Below the pieces are notes generated by a model that was not told where the DNA came from, made no database searches, and saw only the letters and a list, made by a program, of their open reading frames with translations. A stretch of DNA of 64,000 nt from Chondrus crispus (lineage: Eukaryota; Rhodophyta; Florideophyceae; Gigartinales; Gigartinaceae): assembly GCF_000350225.1 (NCBI RefSeq), contig NW_005179089.1, positions 1-64,000 on the forward strand, in the 5' to 3' direction. Positions 1 through 9,385 of the stretch are shown one piece after another. Numbering within the stretch: position 1 is the first letter of the stretch; the number at the start of each line of letters is the position of its first letter. Position numbers and translations under genes: made by a program.

Positions 1-100
1 CGAGGGCCTTCATCGACCTATTCGAAGCGTCGATGAGCGGCGGGCTCCGCGCGGACTGGATGGCAGCGCGCCACGGTTCTGCCACACAGCGTAGGTGGAT

Positions 101-126
101 TAGATTCGGGCCGGCGCCCGAATCTA
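101..126. other. Perfect hairpin, 11 bp stem, 4 nt loop
   Basis: TAGATTCGGGC and its exact reverse complement are separated by CGGC. It lies about 190 bp after the gag stop codon in the minus-strand transcript. Function unknown. Confidence 0.7.
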
Positions 127-189
127 GAACCGGCGTGATGGCGCGCATCATCGCGCGTCGTCGTCCGACCGTTGCGGTGACCTTATAAT

Positions 190-210
190 TTTGCTTCTTG
201 AAGAAGCAAA
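190..210. other. Perfect hairpin/palindrome, 10 bp arms
   Basis: TTTGCTTCTT and AAGAAGCAAA flank a single central base. It is about 100 bp downstream of the gag TAG stop on the minus strand, next to the 101-126 hairpin. Confidence 0.7.
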
Positions 211-312
211 TTGCCGCTTCGTCCGTTCGGCTCTGCGATGGCGCGCGTACCGAAACGGTCGACGGGGTGCCTTGTTTATTGAGGCTTGGCACGGGGAGGA
301 TCGTCGACGCCT

Positions 313-2862
313 CTACGCGTCCTCCCCGGCTTCCCCCGTCAACCCAAGGTCCTCGGGCCCCTCGTCCGTCAGCGGTAGCGCGGGTTCTTCCGATTGGACG
401 GCCTCGCGCTGCTCGACCACGTTGATGCCCGTGGGAGCCTGCGCACGCGAATTTCGCCACGCGGTCGGCGGTTGGCGCTCGAACGGCGAACCCGGGCGGA
501 GACCTTGACGGATCCGAAGCTTTTGATAATTGGCCTCGCGGGCCTGCAAAAGCTTCGAACGCAGCGCGCTATCCGCCACCACAGGACATTGCTCCTGTCG
601 GTGGGTCAGGTCCAGACAGAACCGGCACGGCGGGGGTCCCGGTAATCCTTGGTTGAAGAACCGGACCCGCTGGTTCTGTGCTGGCCTTCCGTACGGATGT
701 GCGCGCGCGTCACCGTGTTGGGCGGGCGCCATCGGTGCGCCCGCCGGGGACGAGGCAGGTGACGGATGGTAGCTAGTCGGCGGCGAGCTAAGCGAGCTCG
801 GCGTCGCCGACTGGTCCGTCACCGCCAGTATCTCCTCCGTTTCGGTTCCGCGCGCTGTCGGGAGTTCAGACAGGGACTCGACCGACAGCACGGGCCTTGT
901 CCGCGCGTTGCGCGTGAATCTTCTCACCGAATCGGACGGTGCTTGAGGCGACGCGAGCGAGGTCGCCTGTCTTCGAGCCGAGCGGTGCGTCTCGCCTATC
1001 GCTTGCGCGTAGCGTGCCACCGCTTGGTAGTCCACGCCCGGATGCGTCGCGAGATAATTCCGCACCTGCGCGCACGTCGCTGGCAGAAGTCCCTCAACAA
1101 AAAGGGACTTCAGGCGCCTGTCCGAAAATACGGTTCCGCAGCGCAACGCCTTGTCCCACAACTGGTTACTGTACACCTCCTCCGTCATATTAGAGCTCTG
1201 ACGGAAGGAGGTGACATCACCGACCGCTTCGGAAATAACTTCGTCAGTCGCGTACGTGCGCAATAAAAAGTTAACAACTTCCGCGTAGGTTTCGAGCATA
1301 TCGCGCTGCTCCGCATCGACCGCCATGGTGTTCCCGTGTAGCCTGGACTGGAGCAAGGCGTGAGCCTGCCCAGTCAAATAAAACTGGAAACACCATACGG
1401 CCGCGCCTTCGCTGACCCCATTGTGGTCGCAGGCCATCTTGAAGCGCGCGAGAAATCCTAGCACCGCGATTGGATCTTGACCACCGAATGTGTGGGTTTT
1501 CAGCTGGACGTCCAACTTCTTCCGATATCGGTTAACTCGCCGCGCGGTACTCGCGTCGTAGCGCGCGCTGCGATTTTCCAGCCTATACGTGCGGTAGTCG
1601 ACGGCCTTGGTGAACAGGTCGTTCAGCGGCCTGATCACCGGCAGCCGTTTCGGATCCCGCCTCGGGGCAGACCGGCGGTCTCTGCCCCTGCGGTGGCGGT
1701 CTCCTTCTCCGCCGGGGCTACTGTAGCCCTCCGGATCGGAGTCTTCTCGCCGGAACCGACGTCGGTCGCGCGCATTGCGACCTCTGCGGTCGCCTCTGCG
1801 CGATCCGTCCGACTCGGTGTCCTCGTCATCGGAGGGGTATCCACCTCCTCCGGCATCGCGGTATCGCGTATAGCGTCCTTCGCGGTTATCATCGGAGGGG
1901 TAACCGACCCCTCCGGCATCGCGGTATCGCGTGTAGCGTCCGTCGCGGTTATCATCGGAGGGGTACCCGACCCCTCCGGCATCGCGGTATCGCGCGTAGC
2001 GTCCGTCGCGGTGCTTGCGCGTCGCCCTGTGGCGACGTCTTGTGTCTTCTTCCTCGGAGGGGTTTTCTGTACCCTCCGAGGTGTAGCCTTGAGCGCCGGG
2101 TGCGCTTCTTCTGCTCGACCGATACGGCTGTCGCTTTTCTGTCGCGAAGCGCCCCAGGCGGTTTTCTGTCCCGCGGGGGCCAGCCGTATCGGCGAGTACG
2201 GGAGGGCCATTTTCTGTGGGCCCTCCTGTAGCACCATAAATTGGTGGGAGGTAAATGGTCTTACCCTCCGGGTGAGGGGCCATTGTACCGATCCCGGGTG
2301 CGGCGCCGATCGGTTCAGCGTGCGTTAGCGTAGGATCCGGAGCGGTCGAGTCGCGCTGCTCGCGTGCGTCGACTCCTGCTCCGGCGAAGGTCGTGGCCAG
2401 ACGATTGGCCACGGCGGAGCTGATCGCTCCCTTTAGAGCCGTACCGGACGGGGATTCTTCATCCACAGTGGTGAGCGCGGTCACCACCTCGCATTGGACT
2501 TGAGCGGGTAGAAGTTCGTCCAAAAGCGGTGGTATCGCGCTGCGTACGTGCGCGTCCACAAGCGCGGGCACCGTTCGGTCGAGGCATACGCGCGCTACCT
2601 GGGGGAGTTCCGTAGCGAGGAACTCCTCGACCCAGGCCTGGATGCGCGGCTGAATCGCGTCGACCATCCATTGGACGCGATTCTCGGTGCCTGCCGACAC
2701 GGCCGGCGTAACATCCGATGCGGACGCTCGCGTGCGGCCCGGTCGCGGTGGCGGTCGCAGCAGGGCTTCCGGGTTCTCCACCCGGGGGCGCGGTGCGCCA
2801 CTGCCACTGCGGGTGCTCAGACGCCCGGAGGCGGAGTCTCCCCCTTCTTCCGGTCGGTTCAT
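313..2862 (-). CDS. gag: Retrotransposon Gag with CCHC zinc knuckle
   Basis: Predicted structural (nucleocapsid/capsid) protein of the LTR element, about 849 residues from the ATG at 2862 (the frame is open upstream to 2943, but only with a GTG). A perfect zinc knuckle C-x2-C-x4-H-x4-C (CRFCLDLTHRQEQC) lies in the C-terminal part. The middle is very rich in Arg, Asp, Gly and Ser, with three tandem 21-residue repeats built on GRYxRYRDAGG-GYPSDD. A globular capsid-like segment follows, with motifs such as AVLGFLARFKMACD and VWCFQFYLTGQA. The ORF is intact and ends in TAG. No protease motif is seen before the stop, nor in the in-frame readthrough of about 50 codons after it, so pol must follow outside the window or be absent. 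Confidence 0.8.
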   Translation of the reverse strand: MNRPEEGGDSASGRLSTRSGSGAPRPRVENPEALLRPPPRPGRTRASASDVTPAVSAGTENRVQWMVDAIQPRIQAWVEEFLATELPQVARVCLDRTVPALVDAHVRSAIPPLLDELLPAQVQCEVVTALTTVDEESPSGTALKGAISSAVANRLATTFAGAGVDAREQRDSTAPDPTLTHAEPIGAAPGIGTMAPHPEGKTIYLPPIYGATGGPTENGPPVLADTAGPRGTENRLGRFATEKRQPYRSSRRSAPGAQGYTSEGTENPSEEEDTRRRHRATRKHRDGRYARYRDAGGVGYPSDDNRDGRYTRYRDAGGVGYPSDDNREGRYTRYRDAGGGGYPSDDEDTESDGSRRGDRRGRNARDRRRFRREDSDPEGYSSPGGEGDRHRRGRDRRSAPRRDPKRLPVIRPLNDLFTKAVDYRTYRLENRSARYDASTARRVNRYRKKLDVQLKTHTFGGQDPIAVLGFLARFKMACDHNGVSEGAAVWCFQFYLTGQAHALLQSRLHGNTMAVDAEQRDMLETYAEVVNFLLRTYATDEVISEAVGDVTSFRQSSNMTEEVYSNQLWDKALRCGTVFSDRRLKSLFVEGLLPATCAQVRNYLATHPGVDYQAVARYAQAIGETHRSARRQATSLASPQAPSDSVRRFTRNARTRPVLSVESLSELPTARGTETEEILAVTDQSATPSSLSSPPTSYHPSPASSPAGAPMAPAQHGDARAHPYGRPAQNQRVRFFNQGLPGPPPCRFCLDLTHRQEQCPVVADSALRSKLLQAREANYQKLRIRQGLRPGSPFERQPPTAWRNSRAQAPTGINVVEQREAVQSEEPALPLTDEGPEDLGLTGEAGEDA
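1831..2019 (-). repeat. Three 63 bp tandem repeats inside gag
   Basis: Units start at 1831, 1894 and 1957, exactly 63 bp (21 codons) apart, so copy number can change without breaking the frame. They encode a basic, tyrosine- and glycine-rich segment, possibly RNA-binding (inference). Confidence 0.9.
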
Positions 2863-2971
2863 CGTCGAATACGCTTCGCGATCGACGCGGTGATTTCTCA
2901 ACCTTTTCCGTCCGTACGGTTCTGCGCGCGATCGAGCGACCACGCGTGCGGCTCAACCTCGAGAGTTATCC

Positions 2972-2988
2972 CCTCCACAAGAGTACCA
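2972..2988 (-). promoter_or_regulatory. Putative tRNA primer-binding site
   Basis: On the minus strand TGGTACTCTTGTGGAGG begins two bases after the LTR end, the position and TGG start expected for pairing with a tRNA 3' CCA end. The tRNA is not identified. A 10 bp inverted repeat (2963-2972 with 2994-3003) places this site in a hairpin loop. Confidence 0.55.
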
Positions 2989-2990
2989 AA

Positions 2991-3610
2991 TGTGGGATAA
3001 CTCCTCTCCGCCCTGGGTTGGGTGAGAGGCGGAGGCTTTAGCGAGGGAGCACGCGGCGCGGACGCGACGCGCCAATTGAACCGATCGGACGAGCTCGCGA
3101 AAAGGGAGTGGCTCACTGGCCGGTTACGCGCAGTCGCCCCGTGGTGCGTAAACGGGAGCGACCGGTAACGGGTTAGAAGCCAGCGCGCGCGGCGGACAAC
3201 CGAAACGGACGTACGTAGGCGCAAAAGGGACGGGGGCGAGCTTGCCCCCGTTTACTGGTGGGGACGGGTGCCAGGTCTTAACCCCGCAGGGGGACGCCTC
3301 GGACACCTGTCCCAGTACAGTAGTACAGTACCTGCCGCCTAGTGCGTGCCGGGTACTGTACACAATTAAAAAACTAGCGCGATAATTGCTACTACCGCAC
3401 GGCCGCTGCTACTACACGTGTGCACCACTGTACACGCGTGTTGCTTACAGACTACCGCACGGACGACACGTGTGCTAACGTACACGTACGCCAGATTACG
3501 ACCGCTCGGCATGCGCGCGCGCTCGCTACACGTGGGCACAGCCGCCCACGTGTATACCGTATACGGCCGTCCGATGACCTCCGCGCGCTCGCGCCGGTCA
3601 TTACACTACA
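2991..3610 (-). repeat. 5' LTR, 620 bp
   Basis: Bounded by TG and CA and closely similar along its length to the 624 bp copy at 61214-61837. Homology between the two stops at exactly these ends. The outer (U3) third is packed with CACGTG-type palindromes, for example around 3414, 3466, 3530 and 3546. Confidence 0.85.
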
Positions 3611-3822
3611 TGCACTGCTGGTACGGTGAATCGCTTATTCTTCTGTCGTATGGTGATGGGTCCCATGTGTGTAACAGGGGCGCGATGTCCAGTGGCAGTG
3701 GTTGTTAGTGTCCCGGTGCTGGTTTTCATACGCGCGTGGGGTGTGACGGTATGAGTGGGGTTAGCACCGGAGTCCAGTATGTATGAGTTCTTACCTTCGG
3801 CCGTGCTGTTTTGGTCGTCCAT
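3611..3822 (-). pseudogene. Copia protease start, truncated by insertion
   Basis: In a frame shifted from gag the minus strand encodes the motif YILDSGANPTHTV, the D-S-G active site of retroviral-type aspartic proteases as found in copia elements. The frame runs into the inserted LTR within about 60 residues. The overlap with the gag 3' end implies frameshifting or a mutation. Confidence 0.7.
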
Positions 3823-4724
3823 GTGGGTTCTAGTGCGGATAACCTCTCTTGCAACTCGTGCAACGTGTCGTGGGACTCGTCGGGATCGCTTTGGCCTGTG
3901 TACGCTGCGTTCGCACGTGTTGTTGTGCGTTTGTATTTGGTTCTACTCGCGTAGCACTGATCGGTGTCGTGCGATATGCTGCCGTGGTTGCTGCACCACG
4001 TTCCGCGATATCCTGCTGGCCTCTGGTATTGTGTTCTGCCTGGGCGTGCGCGTGGTTTGTTGTCCTGCGGTTTGGTTTTGTGTGGTGCGTGGTGAGTGTT
4101 CTGTGTGGGGTTGCTTGCTGGTGGCTGCATTTGCGACTGCATGATTTGTACTTTCTGTACATGGTTCGTAAATGGGTTGATGGTCAGCGCGGGGTTCCCT
4201 GCCATGATCATAGCCAGTTGTCCCATGTCGGGGTTCTCTGCTAGTCCCTGGATCATGTATTGAACGGTCGTTCTTTCTTCGTTGATGTTCGGATACTGTG
4301 CTACTTGCATGCGATATCTCAGTTCGCGGTGCTTTGTGACGTATTCTGTGAGGTCTTGGCCTGGGTGGTAGATTAGGGTCCTGGCCTCGGAATCTAACAG
4401 TTCGTGACTCTCGGTGCTGGATGTGCTGATCGTGCTTCTGATTATGTGGCAGATGGTGCATGGGTCATAGCGAAGTATGTGCGGTGAGAGCATCTTGACT
4501 ACTTCGGTTGTTATGCTTTGCATTATCGCCTTGCGGATCTGATCCGTCTTGCGTTGGTTGATCACATCTGGTTCCTGCTCTGTGTCATTTGTTGATGGCG
4601 TTGTGAGCTGGGTTGTTGCGTCGATGGTTCTCGCATATATTTCAAGTGCGTCGTACCAATATGTATGGTTGGCGGTGTTGAGTCGTGGTAGCGGGCCGTG
4701 CGATGAGTTCTGTTGATCGGTCAT
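3726..4724 (-). CDS. gag: Copia-type Gag
   Basis: Predicted nucleocapsid polyprotein of about 332 residues from the ATG at 4724 (the frame is open up to 4760 only through a GTG). The N-terminal half shows the helical UBN2/Gag pattern, including LLDSEARTLIYHPGQDLTEYVTKHRELRYRM, aligning by eye with the Gag at 15049. A CHHC-type knuckle (C-x2-H-x4-H-x4-C, around WCSNHGSISHDTDQC) lies in the C-terminal third. A 15-codon ORF beginning at the ATG inside the primer site lies upstream in another frame. Confidence 0.75.
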   Translation of the reverse strand: MTDQQNSSHGPLPRLNTANHTYWYDALEIYARTIDATTQLTTPSTNDTEQEPDVINQRKTDQIRKAIMQSITTEVVKMLSPHILRYDPCTICHIIRSTISTSSTESHELLDSEARTLIYHPGQDLTEYVTKHRELRYRMQVAQYPNINEERTTVQYMIQGLAENPDMGQLAMIMAGNPALTINPFTNHVQKVQIMQSQMQPPASNPTQNTHHAPHKTKPQDNKPRARPGRTQYQRPAGYRGTWCSNHGSISHDTDQCYASRTKYKRTTTRANAAYTGQSDPDESHDTLHELQERLSALEPTWTTKTARPKVRTHTYWTPVLTPLIPSHPTRV

Positions 4725-4845
4725 CTTGTGCGTTCCTGTGATGGGTGGCGTTCGCGTCACGTGTGAGAGATAGTTGTTAGTTTGTTTGATGCGGTTGGGA
4801 GGGTTAGTCTTGTTCCGCGGATCGGTTGGCAGTGGTGTGTGTGGT

Positions 4846-4855
4846 GCCCATAACC
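4846..4855 (-). promoter_or_regulatory. Primer-binding site, initiator tRNA-Met anticodon type
   Basis: Minus strand reads GGTTATGGGC directly after the LTR end (CACCACA). This matches the internal half-tRNA-iMet priming site known from Drosophila copia rather than a tRNA 3' end. Confidence 0.7.
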
Positions 4856-5254
4856 TGTGGTGCCAGAAAGAGTCCGATGCCCCCTCGACCTCTGTGGGTC
4901 GGGGGGCGACGGCGGCTTTATTGGAGTGTGCGGGATCTTTGCCCTAATGGCAGTGCACTGTCTAGTATGCTGTCTTATCTGGGTGGAACCACACGCGAGA
5001 TCAACAGAGGGCGGCTGCGATGGGCAGCAGCAGGCATGGCGGACAGACATGGTTCCGTCGCCCTCGCTCGAGTTGCTCTCGCTGGGCAGTCGTCTACCCT
5101 CGCTCTAATGCACGAAAGGCGACGCGGCACTTATCATGCTTTCCGACAAGACACTCAGCTCTACGTTCGTTGCCGAATCTCATCGACACGGATTTGTGCT
5201 CTCTCGGCTATCCATGTCCGACGAGCCTCCCCGGCGCTGTCAACTTTGCCAACA
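4856..5254 (-). repeat. Probable copia 5' LTR, about 399 bp
   Basis: The inner end (TGTGGTGCC on the plus strand, CA on the minus) is fixed by the adjoining primer site. An AATAAA polyadenylation signal and a GC-rich hairpin follow in minus orientation near 4885-4925. The outer end at CCAACA (5254) is chosen only because it restores TG...CA and is uncertain. Confidence 0.5.
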
Positions 5255-8200
5255 TGTAGCCACAGCCAGCCTTTCTAAAAGCGCGAAGCAGTTCTGAGCG
5301 CGCCTGCGGGGGCAACCCTCGCCTCACTCGCCCTTGCCATGGTCTCAGCAAGCGCGCAGCCGGTCCTCCCGCCGCCGCGCTCGCAGGGACGAAAGACCTG
5401 CCCGGCAGGCTCACGCGGCGCCGATCCGCGCGCGCGTGCGCCGACCGTGCAAGCGAGCTTTGCGGCGTAAGAATCGAACCAGACGTCGGAGGAAGGTGAA
5501 GGACTGCTCACACTCGGGGGTCGATGTGCTTCCGCGGCGATATAGTACGCGTTTGTTGCGCTTTTCGCAGGCTTGTCAGTGGCACCGTGTCGCAAATGCC
5601 GACGCTTACGCGGCGCAGCACGGGCATGGGTGGTCTGCACGGGGGCGGGGGTTTGGGGCATGGCTTTGCGCTTGTGAGCAATGAACAAGCTTGTTGCTGC
5701 ACCGGGTGATATGTCACCCAGTTGCCCATTCAGTTTCCAACTGGAAGGAAGGGAAAGGGCCACAGTTCCGTAGAAAGTGGGGTAACGCCCATCGCACGAC
5801 ATTCACTAGCTAATCTATACGCATGTGCAACCTACCCGACCCGGCATACTCTCCGTCGACGCTTCTCGGGGCGAAGACTATCTTCCTCGACAAGCCCAGA
5901 GGCGTTCTCCTTCGACCTTTCGGACGACATCTGGGGCCCCTTATGCATGAGCCTCTCGCGTGCGACCCGTAAGGAGGGGTAGACGGTCTGGTCATGACAT
6001 GGCTGCATGGCACCTATCCGTAGGGTTCGGTCGGTGAAATCCCTTGCGCCTGGGCTCTGTCGGGCGAACGGGTGTATTTTGGTTGAGGGGTCTTTTGTGT
6101 GCCTGTTTTCCGCTTTGAATGGCTCTTTTCAGGTACTGAGGGGGAACGGGCGGTGACGTGGCATTCATTAGACAGAAAATGGGTGAGGGCAACAATAAAG
6201 TAACCGCCTAGATTTGCTTTTTGTCCTCGGGCATTTCCTTGCAACCTGACCCTTCTTGCAGTCAAGACAATCAGACAAAGGTATTCGTCGGTCCTCCTGA
6301 GGTCTGCCCATTGCATTTATCAGGCCTTTCTCGAGACGGAGGTGGTATCTTTATTGGAGTTCTGTTCTTTCCAAGACTACCTAGTTCTATACTCTCCTGA
6401 CCATTTCGTCGTTATATACCGTTTGTTTTTCTGTAGAGGACTAGGAGTAAAAGAGGGACAAGAAGGTGTAGAGATAGGACAGTCATCTGCTCAATCGTAT
6501 ACAATCAAATATGATGACAGCAGCAATATATACCCTTCGGACATCACTTGGTGTTGCCAACCCCATTCGCTCTTGACCATGCCCCTGATGCTTGTCTCAT
6601 TGTGTACTGAGCGCATTAATATCTCAACAATGTTTTTCAAGTTGTGCTTGTTGTGCTTATAGCGTGAGAGGGAGGCGTAGCAAGAGGCAGTCAGTACATT
6701 CTACCCGAACGCAAAGGCCAATTCCGGGCGAAAGTTCTTCGCACAAATGGAGTGGTTTTTCGAGGGTTTGTTCCGTTTTCTTCTGTAAGGAGAGCATGTG
6801 TCGAGACCGAAAGTCGTTTCCGTCAAGCTGTGTTCTAACAAACATGACAAACTAGCCGACGAGTCGCACTCTAGTCGCCACCTGGAAAAGTCTATCTTTG
6901 TTGCAAGGGAGTGGGCGGAAATTGTCCGCAGTGACAAATGCGCATAGTTACACCTAACAGTAGAAATACTCACGTCAATGTCTTTCTGTTACATAGACAG
7001 GATGTGGCACCACCTGATGCCATCTTGTTATGCATAGAAAGGAGCATCTATGAGTCAAGCTCACTATGCGGCCGGATAGCCTGCTGCTAACGAGTGTCTC
7101 AAAGTGTGCAATGCTCTTGCCGCCTTGTGATTTTCCAAGTGCTGTGGTCACGTTGTCGCTTGATCTCGACAGAAATCCAGCATCTCCCCGTCCTGCAGAG
7201 TATCACATACGCAGCATTGCTCTGTCGAGACGCATTGCTTGCTCTCGAGTCATGGTGCTGCCCTTTCCAACTTGAGCTGCATGACAACTTCTTTCTTCCT
7301 CCTGCCGATCATGACCTCATTCATTCTTACCCAAGCGCTCTTCGCAGGTCGCCACACGTTCCACAGCCCACCGGGATCCGTGGGAGTCCATCAGATTCAG
7401 CCTCTTCACGCCATCTCAGCAGCATCGCCGACTCCAGACATGCAGTGCTTCTCTCTTCTCACAGACTGCCCTTTCTCCTCTCTCACTTGCCACACCCTCA
7501 TGTTCCCTAGCAGCCCTTCCCTGCAGCTCGGACGACTCTGAAAAGCGTGTGCAGTTGCCCCGTGCAACGCAAACGTTTCTCCCCTCCCCTACCCCCAAAA
7601 AATGTGTTCAGTGCCGCAGAAAACGGCTCTCCGAAAAAAATTCGAGTCTCTTGCCGCGTCACGAAGAACGCTCGCATGGGCTCGATGATTTGCAGAAGCC
7701 CCATCCGCACGCAGCCCGACGCGGTTCTCCTCGCCTTGCCGCATGCCGTCCGCTCCGCAGCGGGTCAGCGTCCTCGCCAGCCGCGGCGGCGGGCGCTCCT
7801 TCGACCACGGAAGCTCGCAAAGGGCCACCGGGAGCTTGCGGCCGGGCCGAGCGCCGAGGCAGCGTCTCTTTGCCGCGGAGACGGGGCGGGCTCGCGGGCG
7901 GATGGGGCCGCGCCGGAGCGGTGGCGGCAGAGGAAGGGATGGTGTGGGGTGGGTCGCCGCGGAAGAGGGCTCTCGACACTGCGGTCGCCGAGGCATGCAT
8001 GTTCTACTTGCTGGGACGCGCGGGGCGGGGGGGAGGCGACGTCTCGCCGGGGCGGGCTCACTATGCCGTACATAACCTTCCCCGCTTCGTCGGTGAAGCG
8101 TAGTACAATGGGCGCAAGAGCGTGCGCGGCGGTGCCGGCCGACGGGCTGGACGCGATTTCGCTACAATTAACGCGCGCATGCATTCCGCGCGGAGCTGCA

Positions 8201-8469
8201 ACCGGGCGAGGCCGTGAGCCCGCCGCGGCCGGCGATCGCGCGGCTCCTCCACGGGGATCGCCGCGCTGTGGAAGGGCGGCGCACGACGGGCCGCGCTGGC
8301 TCGGGGCGGTGGCTGACGGTGACACCGTGGTTGGGGCGCGGCTCGGCGAGCGAGGGGTCCCTTTTTTTCGGCGCGGGCCGGTGTGGAGCCAGCGGAAGGA
8401 GCGGGCGCTGGATCGCGGAAGAGCTGGCTTGTCACGGTGTGCTGGGTAGAGGAGGCGAATGGCTACGGA
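5255..8469. other. Long stretch without a supportable gene
   Basis: Several overlapping ORFs up to about 180 codons occur here but none has a recognisable domain. From about 7700 to 8450 the DNA becomes very GC-rich, with long open frames on both strands at once (up to 300 and 350 codons), as expected when stop codons are rare. I see no gene, RNA or element that I can defend. Confidence 0.5.
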
Positions 8470-9240
8470 GTGGCAAGCAATGGTCGTTTGAAGAAGTCCA
8501 CATCTGTGCCTGGGTCTACTGGAGCACGCTGTAAACAGAAATGCCTGGCATCTGGATATCATTGAAACTTGTTGCGGCACGCCAAGGGCAATCTCTGTTC
8601 GCGAAGACGCTTGTCCTTTCCGCCTGCCATGAGTTCGCGTCGCAATTGTCCGCGGCTGCCATGCGTTTCCCCGCCTCGCTCTTGAGCGGCGTCGATTGCG
8701 AATTGCGCAGGCTGTCCAGCGCCGGGGGCTCATCGCATGTGACCGCGACTGCCATGTCCATCTCAGCTTTGGTCGTGACGGACTTGGGCTGTGAATCGCA
8801 CTGGATCTCGAATGCAAACATAAGACGGACCGCCTTCAGGTTAACGAACACTCCCCCCTTTCCGCGATGCCGTAGCTTGTTCGATCCCTCTCTGTATGGC
8901 TCAGAGAAGCACACCGGCGAAAAGATTCCGCAAAACCGTGGATGTAGGAATGCAGTGTCGGAATGTAGGCCACTCTCCCAAAAGCGTTCTGCATGCGATC
9001 CAACGGCTTGTCCAAACGGCGGCAAGGAATCAGGGTCAAGAGAGTGATCCATTTCCTTTTCTTTTTGGCGCGGGAAAGGGCGAAGGTGCAGGCTTGGACG
9101 GGGAGTGCTGCCTGGCTCAAGGCTGCGCCAACTGCAAAACGAAAGTTGTCGAGGCGTGGTGTCTGCCTCTCTTCTACTCGCTTCATCTATCCGTGCAGCG
9201 AGCGTGGCCGCGCTTATCGTGCCCATGTGTGGTGAACGGA
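8470..9240 (-). pseudogene. Degenerate duplicate of the 3' end of the PH-kinase gene
   Basis: The minus-strand frame here (open 8516-9226) and its flank resemble the C-terminal tail and 3' flank of the kinase at 9386-11857. Shared blocks include the DNA around 8985-9070 versus 10090-10200 (AAAAGC-TTCTGCATGC-ATCCA-CGGCTTGT). They also include protein motifs such as SEAGK and MDHSLDPDS versus MGHSHDSTS, and the flank around 8480 versus 9350. It keeps about two units of the tail repeat and no kinase domain. It most likely arose by partial tandem duplication and has decayed. Confidence 0.7.
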
Positions 9241-9385
9241 AGGATGCCGAGCCAGGTCGTGAAACAGCTAGTTTATCACGATGCTTAGCAAGTGTATCTA
9301 TCCTAAACCAAAAACGACCCAGGCGAATGTTACAAAGTAGCCAGCTATGATCGCTTGAAGAAGACTACACCTGTCCTTGAGTTAT

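Larger units (their letters stand above)
1..3610 (-). mobile_element. LTR retrotransposon, 5' half (LTR, PBS, gag); 3' part beyond window
   Basis: A minus-strand element reads, from high to low coordinates: 620 bp LTR, primer site two bases from the LTR, about 110 bp leader, then a long gag. The pol region and 3' LTR would lie left of position 1. The LTR is recognised because a second, solo copy exists at 61214-61837. The element is inserted in a minus-strand Copia element whose protease frame stops where the LTR begins. The superfamily cannot be fixed without pol; a Ty3-like or a gag-only non-autonomous element are both possible. Confidence 0.75.
3611..5254 (-). mobile_element. Ty1/copia element fragment (LTR, PBS, gag, start of protease)
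   Basis: Minus-strand copia-type element: probable LTR at 4856-5254, GGTTATGGGC primer site at 4846-4855, gag, then the beginning of protease in an overlapping frame. It is cut at 3610 by insertion of the other LTR element, so the rest of pol should lie on the far side of that insertion, outside the window. Its LTR tail resembles the one at 31614. Confidence 0.7.

Noticed and set aside
1477..2328. 283-codon plus-strand ORF opposite gag
   Set aside because: Antisense shadow of the repeat-rich Gag coding sequence.
5460..5490. tRNA T-arm-like GGTTCGATT on the minus strand
   Set aside because: The flanks do not form the T stem or an acceptor stem.
5275..5802. 175-codon minus ORF
   Set aside because: Low-complexity, no domain, and a similar-sized ORF lies on the other strand.
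7547..8817. Long overlapping ORFs on both strands (300 and 350 codons)
   Set aside because: They lie in the GC-rich tract where stops are rare, overlap each other antisense, are Arg/Pro/Ala-rich and show no domain.
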